From the NCBI RefSeq assembly GCF_014655715.1, contig NZ_BNBM01000020.1, positions 62,001-126,000 of the forward strand: 64,000 nucleotides of DNA. The letters run 5' to 3'. The DNA is from Streptomyces lanatus. GTDB taxonomy: Bacteria; Actinomycetota; Actinomycetes; Streptomycetales; Streptomycetaceae. The position numbers and the translations under genes were made by a program. Under the pieces are notes generated by a model, which did not search any database, was not told the origin of the DNA, and was given only the letters and a program-made list of their open reading frames with translations. Positions 42,516-51,000 of this stretch are shown piece by piece (the first letter of the stretch is position 1; every line of letters starts with the position of its first letter).

Positions 42516-42917
42516 ATGCGCCCGGCGTCCCGCACCATCCCGACCGCCGCCCAGCGGCTGGCCACGACGCTGACCGTCCTGTTCGCCGTGCTCCTGGCGC
42601 TGGTCCCCGCGCACGCCGCTTCCGGCCCGGGGCACAGCCCGGCCGTGGCAGCCACCAGCACACAACTCGCGGACACCGCACCCCGCGCCGACGACCCGTG
42701 CGCCGCCGGTTGCGCGACGCAGGCCAGGCCCCGGCACGACCCCCTCGGTGAGCGCCCACACCACCCGGATCACCACGCCACCGCCCCCGGCTGTGTCGTC
42801 GCCGCCCGCCCGGATGCCGCCACACACACCCCGGCGGCATCCGCGCACACCCCCACCTCTCCCTGCCGTTCGGCGCACGACCGCGGCAGGGCCCCTCCGG
42901 CGCCCACCGGCATCTGA
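42516..42917 (+). CDS. Small secreted His/Pro-rich protein
   Basis: 133 residues. A signal peptide (LATTLTVLFAVLLALVPAHA, cleavage near residue 34) is followed by a low-complexity region with three or four Cys and many His (DDPCAAGCATQ, ERPHHPDHHATAPGC). Might bind metal. It has AAAGGGGG upstream and lies between the two-component genes and secDF. No family recognised; composition is biased, so the call is moderate. Confidence 0.5.
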   Translation: MRPASRTIPTAAQRLATTLTVLFAVLLALVPAHAASGPGHSPAVAATSTQLADTAPRADDPCAAGCATQARPRHDPLGERPHHPDHHATAPGCVVAARPDAATHTPAASAHTPTSPCRSAHDRGRAPPAPTGI

Positions 42918-43003
42918 AGCAACAGCCCATCACCCTTCACCCCGTCGCGGCCACGCGTGCCCCGCACCGCTGTCCGCTGCCGCGACGTGCCTGCCGGAGG
43001 CCC

Positions 43004-45289
43004 GTGTTGAAACGCCGGAAGAACTCCCTGCGCACGCGTGCGCTGCTCGCCCTCACTGTGATCGCCGCATCGCTGGCCATCGCCCTCACCACACCCGTCC
43101 GCCTCGGCCTCGACCTGCGAGGCGGCACCCAGATCACCCTGGAAACCCGCTCCACCGCCACCACCAAGGCCGACCGAGAGGCCACCGACCGCACCATGGA
43201 AGTGCTGCGGGGCCGCATCGACGCACTCGGCGTCGCCGAACCGAACCTCGTCCGCTCGGGCGACCACCGCATCCTCGTCGAACTCCCGGGCGTACAGGAC
43301 CCGAAGAAGGCCGCCGACGTCCTGGGCCGCACAGCCCAGCTCACGGTCCACGAGGTCCACGGCCCGGCCGACACCACCACCCCGCCCGGCACCGATCCCG
43401 CCGATCCCGCCGATCCCGCCGATCCCGCCAAGGAGCAGACCCTGCCGGACGAGTCCGGACAGCCCCTGCGGCTCAAGACCGCCACCCTCACCGGAAAGGA
43501 CGTCAAGGGCGCCGACGCCCGCTTCGACCAGCAGAGCGGCACCGGCTGGCACGTCACCGTCGACTTCACCGCCACCGGCCGCGAGGCATGGGCGGACGTC
43601 ACCGCGCAGGCCGCCTGCCACCCGGCGGGGGACCCGCAGCGCCGGGTCGCCATCGTCCTCGACGGCAAGATCATCTCCTCGCCGCAGGTCGACCCGTCCG
43701 TGTCCTGCGGTACGGGTATCCCGGGCGGCACGACCCAGATCACCGGCTCCTTCGACGACGCCGAGGCCCGCGAACTCGCGCTGCTCATCTCCGGTGGCGC
43801 CCTGCCCGTACCGGTCGAGACCGTCGAACAGCGCACCGTCGGCGCCACCCTCGGCGACGAGGCCATCGAGGCCGCGGCCCGGGCCGCCGTCATCGGCACG
43901 GCCCTGACCGCGCTGTTCATCATCGCCGTCTACCGGCTCATGGGCCTGCTCGCGACCGCGGCCCTGCTCTGCTACGGCCTGATCTCCTACGCCGCCCTGG
44001 CCGCACTCGGCGCCACCCTGACCCTGCCCGGCCTCGCCGGGTTCGTCCTGGCCATCGGCATGGCGGTGGACGCCAACGTCCTGGTCTTCGAACGGGCCCG
44101 TGAGGAGTACGCCGCCCGCAACCGCCCCACCCCGCGATCGGCCCTGACCGCCGGATTCCGCGGCGCGCTCAGCGCGATCGCCGACTCCAACATCACCACG
44201 CTCGTCGCCGCCGGCCTGCTGTTCGCGTTCGCCTCCGGCCCGGTCCGCGGCTTCGGCGTCACCCTCGGCATCGGCGTCCTCGCCTCCATGATCAGTGCCC
44301 TGCTCGTCACCCGCGTCCTCGCCGAGTACGCGGCGGGTCGGCCCGGCGTCCGCCGACGTCCCCGCCTCACCGGTATCGCCGACACCGGACGCGTCCGCGA
44401 CGGACTGCTGCGCCGCAACCCGTTCCTGATGCGCCGTCCGCGCCGCTGGCTGGCCGCCTCGGCAGTGCTGCTCGTCGTGGCCGCCTCGGGCATCCTGGTC
44501 CGCGGCCTCGACTTCGGCGTCGACTTCACCGGCGGCCGGCTCATCGAGTACTCCACGGCCAGCGCCGTCGACCCGGACCGGGCACGCGACGCGCTCACCG
44601 ACGCCGGATTCCCCCGCGCGGTCGTACAGTCCTCCGGCGACACCGCCCTGACGGTCCGTACCGAGACCCTGACCAACACCGAGGCGACCACCGTCACCGA
44701 GACGATCAGCGCCCTCGGCGGCGAGACGACGAAGGTCCGTGACGAGCTGATCGGCCCCAGCCTGGGCGACGAACTGCGCCGTAACGCGATCATCGCCCTC
44801 GGCCTCGCGCTGGGCGCCCAACTGCTCTATCTGGCGGTCCGGTTCCGCTGGACGTTCGCGACGTCGGCCGTCGGCGCGCTCGTCCACGACGTGGTGATCC
44901 TCGTCGGTGTCTTCGCCTGGCTGGGCAAGCCGATCGACGGGGTCTTCCTGGCCGCCCTGCTGACCGTCATCGGCTACTCGGTCAACGACTCGGTCGTCCT
45001 CTTCGACCGCGTCCGCGAACTGCTCGCCCGCGACCGCACGACACCACCGGCCCGCCTGACGAACCAGGCGATCCTCCAGACCCTGCCCCGCACGGTCAAC
45101 ACCGGCATGGGAGCCGCCATCATCCTCACCGCCCTGGCTGTCCTCGCCGACGACACCCTCACCGACTTCGCCCTCGCCCTGCTCATCGGCCTGGCGGTCG
45201 GCACGTACTCCTCCGTGTTCACCGCGGCGCCGCTCACCATCAGCCTCTCTCCGGGCGCCCGGCCGGACCGGCGGAGAGAAGCGCGGTGA
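43004..45289 (+). CDS. secDF: SecD-SecF fusion protein
   Basis: 761 residues. The SecD half starts with helix 1 (RALLALTVIAASLAIALTTP), has GLDLRGGTQITLET and the P1 domain, and then five helices with GMAVDANVLVFERAREEYAA. The SecF half begins near residue 475 (RRWLAASAVLLVVAASGILV) with DFTGGRLIEYST and SVNDSVVLFDRVRELLA. Streptomyces usually has separate secD and secF near recA/ruv; this fused extra copy stands alone. A DPADPADPADPA repeat lies at about residues 131-142. GTG start behind CCGGAGG. Proton-driven enhancer of Sec export. Confidence 0.9.
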   Translation: MLKRRKNSLRTRALLALTVIAASLAIALTTPVRLGLDLRGGTQITLETRSTATTKADREATDRTMEVLRGRIDALGVAEPNLVRSGDHRILVELPGVQDPKKAADVLGRTAQLTVHEVHGPADTTTPPGTDPADPADPADPAKEQTLPDESGQPLRLKTATLTGKDVKGADARFDQQSGTGWHVTVDFTATGREAWADVTAQAACHPAGDPQRRVAIVLDGKIISSPQVDPSVSCGTGIPGGTTQITGSFDDAEARELALLISGGALPVPVETVEQRTVGATLGDEAIEAAARAAVIGTALTALFIIAVYRLMGLLATAALLCYGLISYAALAALGATLTLPGLAGFVLAIGMAVDANVLVFERAREEYAARNRPTPRSALTAGFRGALSAIADSNITTLVAAGLLFAFASGPVRGFGVTLGIGVLASMISALLVTRVLAEYAAGRPGVRRRPRLTGIADTGRVRDGLLRRNPFLMRRPRRWLAASAVLLVVAASGILVRGLDFGVDFTGGRLIEYSTASAVDPDRARDALTDAGFPRAVVQSSGDTALTVRTETLTNTEATTVTETISALGGETTKVRDELIGPSLGDELRRNAIIALGLALGAQLLYLAVRFRWTFATSAVGALVHDVVILVGVFAWLGKPIDGVFLAALLTVIGYSVNDSVVLFDRVRELLARDRTTPPARLTNQAILQTLPRTVNTGMGAAIILTALAVLADDTLTDFALALLIGLAVGTYSSVFTAAPLTISLSPGARPDRRREAR

Positions 45290-45303
45290 AGCGACGCTGT
45301 GCT

Positions 45304-45330
45304 GATCCTGAACGAATTCAGTTCAGGATC
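45304..45330. terminator. Bidirectional hairpin between secDF and the alcohol dehydrogenase gene
   Basis: Perfect 10-bp arms GATCCTGAAC / GTTCAGGATC with a 7-nt loop, between convergent genes. The loop and right arm contain GAATTCAGTTCAG, exactly the operator-like motif found at 48608; whether this is functional or coincidence is open. Confidence 0.6.
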
Positions 45331-45349
45331 GGCGGAGCCGTGCGCCCCC

Positions 45350-46411
45350 TCACGGGACCACTACCGCCCGCCCATACACCCCGCCGGACCGCAGTGCTGA
45401 GATCGCGTCGAGGGCGTCGGACAGGAGGAACTGTTCGATCGTGACCGTGAGGGCGCCGGTGTGGGCAAGGGCGATGACCTCTTCCAGGTCGGGCCGCGTG
45501 CCCCAGAACGGCAGGGAGATCCGCAGGCCCGGCGGCAGTGCGCCGGGCTTGCGGACCAGTAGTTCCCCGCCCCCGCTGCCGACGAGGGCGAGCGCTCCGC
45601 CCGGGCGTACGGCACTCACCCCGAGCCGGAGCGTGGCAGGTGTGCCGACGAAGTCGAGGACGGCGTCCACCCCCACGCCGCCGGCCCGGCTGCGCAGTGT
45701 CCTGGCCGTGTCCGGCCGTACCAGCGTGCTGAAGTGGGCTCCGGAGTCGGCGGCGAGGGCGAGCGCTTCCTCCCGCACGTCCACCGCGAGCACCTCGGCG
45801 GAGGTGGTGGCGCGCAGGATCTGGACCGCCAGGTGCCCCAGGCCGCCGACACCGATGACCGCCACCCTCGCGCCGCCTCCCGCGGTGGCGTCGAGCGTCG
45901 GTCGGATCCCGGCGATCGCGTGGTACGAGGTGAGTCCGGCATCGGACAGCGGCGCCGCCTGGGCGGGGGAGAGATCACGGATCGGGAGGAGGAGGCGTCC
46001 GGAGGGGACGAGGAGGAATTCGGCCAGGCCGCCGTCGCGTCCGAGTCCCACCCCGGTGCCGGCGCGGGAGGCGTCCAGCTCGGAGCGCCGGTCGCAGTAG
46101 TTCTCCGCCCCGGCCGCGCAGTGGCCGCAACGCCCGCAGCCCCAGGGGCCGTAGACCACGACGCGCTCCCCGGTCTCGGGACCCGTGGCGTCCGGGCCGC
46201 GCTCGGTCACGCGGCCGGCGACCTCGTGGCCGAGGGTGAAGGGTGTCCGGTAGGGCAGGGCGTCCGGTGCCGCGTCGATGACGTGCAGATCGGATCCGCA
46301 CAGCCCGGCCGCCTCGACCTGGACGAGCACCTCCTCGCCCCGGGGTGAGGGGCGTTCCGCCTCGGTCATCACGGGTGGGCCGCCCCAGCGCGTCAGCCGG
46401 ACCGCTCGCAT
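45350..46411 (-). CDS. Zinc-dependent alcohol dehydrogenase (MDR family)
   Basis: 353 residues from ATG 46411 (GGGGAGGACATG spacing favours it over ATG 46414). Catalytic zinc ligands Cys in GLCGSDLHVIDA and GHEVAGRV, structural zinc Cys in WGCGRCGHCAAGAENYC, Rossmann motif VAVIGVGGLGHLAVQIL. Divergent from the SDR gene, with an operator-like motif between them, so it is probably the left boundary of the acyl-CoA catabolic regulon and oxidises an alcohol substrate or intermediate. Confidence 0.9.
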   Translation of the reverse strand: MRAVRLTRWGGPPVMTEAERPSPRGEEVLVQVEAAGLCGSDLHVIDAAPDALPYRTPFTLGHEVAGRVTERGPDATGPETGERVVVYGPWGCGRCGHCAAGAENYCDRRSELDASRAGTGVGLGRDGGLAEFLLVPSGRLLLPIRDLSPAQAAPLSDAGLTSYHAIAGIRPTLDATAGGGARVAVIGVGGLGHLAVQILRATTSAEVLAVDVREEALALAADSGAHFSTLVRPDTARTLRSRAGGVGVDAVLDFVGTPATLRLGVSAVRPGGALALVGSGGGELLVRKPGALPPGLRISLPFWGTRPDLEEVIALAHTGALTVTIEQFLLSDALDAISALRSGGVYGRAVVVP

Positions 46412-46464
46412 CATGTCCTCCCCACGCCGCCCGTTGACAGCGGCCCACACACCGTAGCAAAAAT

Positions 46465-46477
46465 GAAGTCAGTTCAG
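46465..46477 (+). promoter_or_regulatory. Operator-like motif, copy 1
   Basis: GAAGTCAGTTCAG in the divergent gap between the alcohol dehydrogenase and the SDR gene. It differs by one base from GAATTCAGTTCAG at 48608. It overlaps the upstream ATG at 46463, which is one reason that ATG is not chosen as a start. Confidence 0.55.
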
Positions 46478-46513
46478 TACGGTTGGCGAGTGGCGAAAGG
46501 CCGGGTGGCGTGG

Positions 46514-47317
46514 ATGGGTGAGGTCGGTGCCGAGCGCGGCGCGTTCACCGGGCGGGTCGCCCTGGTCACCGGAGCGGGGTCCGGCATCGGCGCGGCGGTC
46601 GCGCGCGGACTGGCGGAGCGGGGCGCCGACGCCGTCGTCCTGGCGGACATCGACGACGGTGCCGCGGGAGCGGTGGCGAACGGGCTCGCCGTGGCGCATG
46701 CGATGGCGCTGGACGTGGCGGACGCCGAGCAGGTCGACCGTGTCGTCGGACAAGTCGTGAGCGCTTACGGGCGCTTGGACGTCCTGGTGCACGCGGCCGG
46801 CGTCGACGATCCCACCGTGAAGCAGTGGCTGGCCGACGCGGTGCTGGCCGGCCGGTCACCGGAGGTCACCGCACGACTCGACGACGCGGCCTGGCGGCGA
46901 GTCCTGCGGGTCAATCTGGACGGCACCTTCCATGTCCTGCGCGCCGCCCTGCGCGCGATGTGCCCGAACCGCTCGGGGGCCGTGGTCACCTTCGGCTCCT
47001 CCGCAGCCTTCGACGCCCTCACCGGATACCCGCACTACGCGGCCGCCAAGGCCGGGGTGCACGCGCTGAGCCAGTCCGTCGCCAAGGAAGCCATCGCTTT
47101 CGGCGTGCGCGTCAACACGGTCGCCCCCGGGCCGACCGAGACCGGCATGGCCGCCCACACCCCGGCCGTGCTGCGCGAGGGCTTCGCCGACCCTCGTGTA
47201 CGCCCCTACGCCACCCCGGAGGAGATCGCCGACGTCGCCCTGTTCCTGGCGAGCGACGCGGCGGTCAACCTCGTCGGCGCGGTGCTGCTCGCCAACGGCG
47301 GGAGGTTCACGGCGTAG
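46514..47317 (+). CDS. Short-chain dehydrogenase (3-hydroxyacyl-CoA or alcohol type)
   Basis: 267 residues from ATG 46514; the frame is open to 46463, but that start falls in the operator motif. SDR motifs TGAGSGIGAAV, HAAGVDDPT (variant NAG box), catalytic Ser in TFGSSAAFD and Y-x3-K in YPHYAAAKAGV. C-terminus ends in FLASDAAVNLVGAVLLANGG. First gene of the rightward catabolic operon. Substrate unknown, probably a hydroxyacyl-CoA. Confidence 0.85.
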   Translation: MGEVGAERGAFTGRVALVTGAGSGIGAAVARGLAERGADAVVLADIDDGAAGAVANGLAVAHAMALDVADAEQVDRVVGQVVSAYGRLDVLVHAAGVDDPTVKQWLADAVLAGRSPEVTARLDDAAWRRVLRVNLDGTFHVLRAALRAMCPNRSGAVVTFGSSAAFDALTGYPHYAAAKAGVHALSQSVAKEAIAFGVRVNTVAPGPTETGMAAHTPAVLREGFADPRVRPYATPEEIADVALFLASDAAVNLVGAVLLANGGRFTA

Positions 47318-47432
47318 CGAGCGGGCGCCCGTGACCACCCGTGGCGCTCGGCGGTCGGTGCCGCTCGGTGATCGGTACCGCATGCGACCCGGGGTCCACA
47401 CACGACGTGACTGCGAATTGCGGGAGGCCCTG

Positions 47433-48605
47433 ATGATCCAGCTGGATGTCGACCCCGAGCTGCTGCGGCAGACGGACGAGCAACGACAGTTGCGGGATGT
47501 CCTGCGCGAGTTCCTGGCTCAGACGTGCGGGCCAGAAGAGGTGCGCGAACAGTCGGCCGGTCCGCGCGGGTTCGACCGGTCGCTGTGGGACCGGCTGGCC
47601 GGGGAGATCGGTGTACACGGGCTGGCGCTGCCCGAGGAGTACGGCGGCGCCGGCGGCTCTTTCCGCGAACTCGCCGTGGCTCTGGAAGAGACCGGGCGCG
47701 TCCTGTGTCCCGCCCCGCTGCTCTCCTCCGTCGTCCTAGCCGCCCACGCCTTGCTGGCCTCCGGCGACCGACGGGCCTGCGAACGCTGGTTGCCCGGCAT
47801 CGCCACGGGCACCCTCACCGCCACCGTCGCCGGGTTCCTGCATTCCGGGACGGTGGTGGCCGAACGCGGGCCCGACGGCTGGCTGCTGCGGGGTGAGGCG
47901 GACTTCGTGCCGGACGGCGAGGGCGCGGACCTGCTCCTGGTGGCGGCCCGGGCGCCGGACGGCCCACGGCTGTTCGCCTGCGAGTCGGACGCCGGAGGCG
48001 TCGACCGTACGCCGCGCCGGTTGCTGGATCCCACGCGCCGCCAGGCGTTGCTGCGTTTCCGTGGGGCGCCCGCCGTGCCCGTGGGCGACGCGGGGGAGGC
48101 CCCCGGTGTCGTCGAGGGCGTGCTGGACGCCGGGCGCACAGGGCTGACCGCCGAACAGTTGGGCGGCTGCGCGCACGCGCTGGACGCGCTCCTGGAGTTC
48201 GTGGTGCAGCGAACTCAGTTCGGTCGGCAGATCGGATCGTTCCAGGCCGTCAAGCACCGGCTGGCCGATCTGCTGGTCGAGGTCGAGGCGGCCAGGTCCG
48301 CGTCGACGTACGCCGCTCTCTGTCTCGCGGACCCGGACGCCGGCGAACCGCGCGTGGCGGCCGGCGCCGCCGCGGTCGTCTGCTCGGCCGCCTATCGACG
48401 GGCGGTGGCCGAATATGTGCAGTTCCACGGGGGAATCGGCTTCACCTGGGAGCACCCGGCCCATCTGTATGTGCGCAGGGCGCGGGCCGACGAGGCGCTG
48501 TTCGGTACGTCCGACGACCACCGGCTCAGGCTCGCCGGATTCCTCGGCCTCGTAGGGGATCGAAGTCAGGTGGTTGACAGGGCGGCGAGCCACCCCGAAC
48601 ATTAA
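47433..48605 (+). CDS. Acyl-CoA dehydrogenase-family protein
   Basis: 390 residues from ATG 47433 (GGGAGG ribosome binding site). ACAD N-terminal domain (LALPEEYGGAGGSFRELAVA), middle beta domain (GWLLRGEADFVPDGEGADLL) and C-terminal helical domain (QRTQFGRQIGSFQAVKHRLA, EYVQFHGGIGFTWEHPAHLY). The usual catalytic Glu region is not obvious, as in short FadE-like alpha/beta heteromer subunits of steroid side-chain degradation. It could pair with one of the other ACADs in the island. FAD-dependent, cytoplasmic. Confidence 0.88.
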   Translation: MIQLDVDPELLRQTDEQRQLRDVLREFLAQTCGPEEVREQSAGPRGFDRSLWDRLAGEIGVHGLALPEEYGGAGGSFRELAVALEETGRVLCPAPLLSSVVLAAHALLASGDRRACERWLPGIATGTLTATVAGFLHSGTVVAERGPDGWLLRGEADFVPDGEGADLLLVAARAPDGPRLFACESDAGGVDRTPRRLLDPTRRQALLRFRGAPAVPVGDAGEAPGVVEGVLDAGRTGLTAEQLGGCAHALDALLEFVVQRTQFGRQIGSFQAVKHRLADLLVEVEAARSASTYAALCLADPDAGEPRVAAGAAAVVCSAAYRRAVAEYVQFHGGIGFTWEHPAHLYVRRARADEALFGTSDDHRLRLAGFLGLVGDRSQVVDRAASHPEH

Positions 48606-48607
48606 GT

Positions 48608-48620
48608 GAATTCAGTTCAG
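48608..48620 (+). promoter_or_regulatory. Operator-like motif, copy 2
   Basis: GAATTCAGTTCAG, 63 nt before the enoyl-CoA hydratase start and just after the acyl-CoA dehydrogenase stop. It marks a probable promoter of the long 48.7-56.8 kb operon. AGTCAGTCAGTAGTT repeats follow at 48635-48650. Confidence 0.6.
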
Positions 48621-48682
48621 TCGATGGTTCTGAGTAGTCAGTCAGTAGTTCCGTCCGTAGTTCGGTCAGAGGGAGGCGCCGG

Positions 48683-49471
48683 ATGGCTGTCGAGGATGAG
48701 ATCCAGTTCGAGCGGGACGGCCATGTGGCCCGTGTCTGGCTCAACCGGCCGCACAAGAAGAACTGCGTGACCGTGCCGATCCTGAATCGGCTGGACGAGA
48801 TCATCACCGAGGTCGACGCGGACCCCGAACTGCGCGTGCTGGTGCTGCGCGGCCGGGGCAACACCTTCTGTTCCGGGTTCGACCTCGACGAGCTCAAGGC
48901 GGACTTCATCGGCAGCTCCACCGCCATCGACGTCGCCGTGCTGTCGGCGAAGGTGTGCGACCGGCTGTACTCGATGAGGACTCCGTCGATCGCGGTGCTC
49001 GAAGGGCATGTCACGGCGGGCGGGTTCGAGCTGATGATCTCCTGTGACTTCGCGATCGCGGCGGACGACGCCCTGATCGGCGACTTCCACATCCGCCGAG
49101 CCCTGTTCGGCGGCGCCGGCCCGATCTACCGCGTGCCCCGCATGATCGGCGTTCGCAAGACCAAGGAGCTCATGCTCACCGGCAAGCTCCTGACCGGCGT
49201 CGAGGCGGCCCGGTTCGGCCTCATCAACGATTCGGCGCCCGCCGACAAGCTCGACGCGACGGTCGAGGAGTTCGCCGACCAGCTCACCGACAAGAGCCCG
49301 TTCACCATGTGGATCACCAAGATGACCATCGACCGGAGCCTGGACGCCGACATCCAGTCCCTCATGGTCATGGAGCACCTCGCCGTCGGCGTGATGCTCA
49401 ACTCCGAGGACGCGGCGGAAGGCGTCGCGGCGTTCCTGGAGAAGCGCGAACCGCAGTGGAAGGGGCGCTGA
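48683..49471 (+). CDS. Enoyl-CoA hydratase/isomerase family protein
   Basis: 262 residues, crotonase fold. CoA and oxyanion-hole motifs RGRGNTFCSGFDLDEL and LEGHVTAGGFELMISCDFAI; downstream RRALFGGAGPIYRVPRMIGV. The positions of the two classical catalytic Glu are not clearly conserved, so hydration, isomerisation or another crotonase reaction are all possible. GGAGG before the ATG. First gene after operator motif 2. Confidence 0.88.
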   Translation: MAVEDEIQFERDGHVARVWLNRPHKKNCVTVPILNRLDEIITEVDADPELRVLVLRGRGNTFCSGFDLDELKADFIGSSTAIDVAVLSAKVCDRLYSMRTPSIAVLEGHVTAGGFELMISCDFAIAADDALIGDFHIRRALFGGAGPIYRVPRMIGVRKTKELMLTGKLLTGVEAARFGLINDSAPADKLDATVEEFADQLTDKSPFTMWITKMTIDRSLDADIQSLMVMEHLAVGVMLNSEDAAEGVAAFLEKREPQWKGR

Positions 49472-49476
49472 CGGCC

Positions 49477-49830
49477 GTGTCCGCTCCCGCGCTGCGCGGC
49501 TCCCGCTGCCCGCGCTGCGAGGTCGCCGTCTACCCGGCCGACCCCGCGTGCCCGAACTGCGGAGGACCGGCCGCACCGGTGCGCCTGTCCGGCACGGGCA
49601 CGCTGTGGACCTGGACCGTACAGCGCTACGCGCCCAAGTCGCCGCCCTACGAGACGCCCGAGGACGGCTTCCGCCCCTTCGTCGTCGGGTACGTCGAACT
49701 GCCCGAGGGCCTCAGGATCCTGGCCGTCCTGGACGGTGTTCGCCCCGAGGGCGTGCGGATCGGCATGCGGGTCACTCTCGCGGCGGGCGCCGGGGTGCCG
49801 CACGCCCGCCCGGCGGGGGTGACGGTGTGA
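49477..49830 (+). CDS. DUF35 OB-fold protein with rubredoxin-like zinc ribbon
   Basis: 117 residues. Zinc ribbon SRCPRCEVAVYPADPACPNCG (four Cys) and an OB fold (GTGTLWTWTVQRYAPKSPPY, FVVGYVELPEGLRILAVLDG). Such proteins act as obligate partners of thiolases, as in archaeal HMG-CoA synthase complexes and steroid degradation (Ltp2-type aldolases). The thiolase-like gene follows with a GTGA overlap. GTG 49477 chosen; GTG 49456 is also possible. Confidence 0.88.
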   Translation: MSAPALRGSRCPRCEVAVYPADPACPNCGGPAAPVRLSGTGTLWTWTVQRYAPKSPPYETPEDGFRPFVVGYVELPEGLRILAVLDGVRPEGVRIGMRVTLAAGAGVPHARPAGVTV

Positions 49831-50987
49831 GCGGGGCGGGCGCCGCCGACGTCCTGGTCTGCGGCGTCGGCATCACCCCCTTCGGCCGCTCGGAGGCCAC
49901 CGGGCTGGACCTCGCGGCGCAGGCCGTGCGCACGGCACTGGCCGACGCCGGGGTGCCCTGGCCCCGGGTGCGGGCGGCGTTCGGCGGCAGCGACGCCGCC
50001 GGCAACGCCGACACCCTCGTCACCCGGCTCGGCCTGACCGGAATCCCCTTCGTCAACGTCCGCAACGGCTGCGCGACCGGCGGCAGCGCCCTGGTGTCCG
50101 CCGTCAACGCGATCCGCTCGGGCGCGGCGGACGTGGCCCTCGCCGTCGGCTTCGACAAGCATCCGCGCGGGGCCTTCGACCCACGGCCCGCCGACTGGGG
50201 GCTCGACGAGGCGTACGGCGCCGAGGGGCTCATGGTGACCACGCAGTTCTTCGCCATGAAGATCCAGCGGTACATGCACGATCACGGCATCACCGCCCGC
50301 ACCCTCGCCCTGGTCGCCGAGAAGGCGTACGCCAACGGGGCACGCAGTCCCCACGCCTGGCGCCGCGAACCGCTGGATGCCGACGCGATCCTGGCCTCCG
50401 GCATGGTCAACGACCCGTTGACCCGGTACATGTTCTGCTCGCCTGGGCAGGGCGCGGTCGCCCTGGTGCTGTGCGCCCGCTCGGTCGCCCGCGAACTGCC
50501 CGCCGCCGACCCGGTCGCCCTGCGTGCGGCGGTCGTACGCAGTCGGCGGTTCGGTTCCTTCGAGGTGTTCAGCCCCTGGGCGCCGGGTGGCATTCCGACC
50601 AGCGTGAGTGCGGATGCCGCCGGGGCCGCCTTCGAGGAGGCCGGGATCGGCCCGGACGACATCGACGTGTGCCAGCTCCAGGACACCGAGAGCGGCGCCG
50701 AGGTGATGCACCTGGCCGAGTGCGGATTCTGCGAACACGGCGAACAGGAGCGGCTGATCGCGGCCGGGGCGACCGCCATCGGAGGCGCGCTGCCGGTCAA
50801 CACTGACGGCGGCTGCATCGCCAACGGCGAGCCCATCGGGGCCTCCGGACTGCGCCAGGTGCACGAGATCGTCCAGCAGTTGCGCGGCAGGGCCGGTGAT
50901 CACCAGGTGCCGGGAGGCCCGCGCACCGGCTTCACCCACGTCTACGGAGCGCCGGGTGTCAGCGCCTGCACCGTACTGACCCGCTAA
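49827..50987 (+). CDS. Thiolase-superfamily enzyme (SCP-x/Ltp2-like)
   Basis: 386 residues. Active-site region NVRNGCATGGSALVSAVNAI with Cys82; the second Cys/His region is CEHGEQERLI, INTDGGCIANGEPIG-like (PVNTDGGCIANGEPIGASGL), GAPGVSACTVL. In place of a plain acetyl-CoA acetyltransferase it resembles the thiolase-like partners of DUF35 proteins, including retro-aldolases of steroid side-chain degradation (Ltp2). Translationally coupled to the DUF35 gene. Probable final C-C cleavage step of the pathway. Confidence 0.88.
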   Translation: MSGAGAADVLVCGVGITPFGRSEATGLDLAAQAVRTALADAGVPWPRVRAAFGGSDAAGNADTLVTRLGLTGIPFVNVRNGCATGGSALVSAVNAIRSGAADVALAVGFDKHPRGAFDPRPADWGLDEAYGAEGLMVTTQFFAMKIQRYMHDHGITARTLALVAEKAYANGARSPHAWRREPLDADAILASGMVNDPLTRYMFCSPGQGAVALVLCARSVARELPAADPVALRAAVVRSRRFGSFEVFSPWAPGGIPTSVSADAAGAAFEEAGIGPDDIDVCQLQDTESGAEVMHLAECGFCEHGEQERLIAAGATAIGGALPVNTDGGCIANGEPIGASGLRQVHEIVQQLRGRAGDHQVPGGPRTGFTHVYGAPGVSACTVLTR

Positions 50988-51000
50988 GGGGAGGGACACA

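Noticed and set aside
45304..45330. The palindrome after secDF as a regulatory operator only
   Set aside because: It lies between convergent genes where a terminator is expected, so terminator is the primary call; the shared 13-mer is noted as possible coincidence.
46463..46513. ATG 46463 as start of the SDR gene
   Set aside because: It overlaps the operator-like motif, lacks a ribosome binding site and adds residues outside the SDR family N-terminus.
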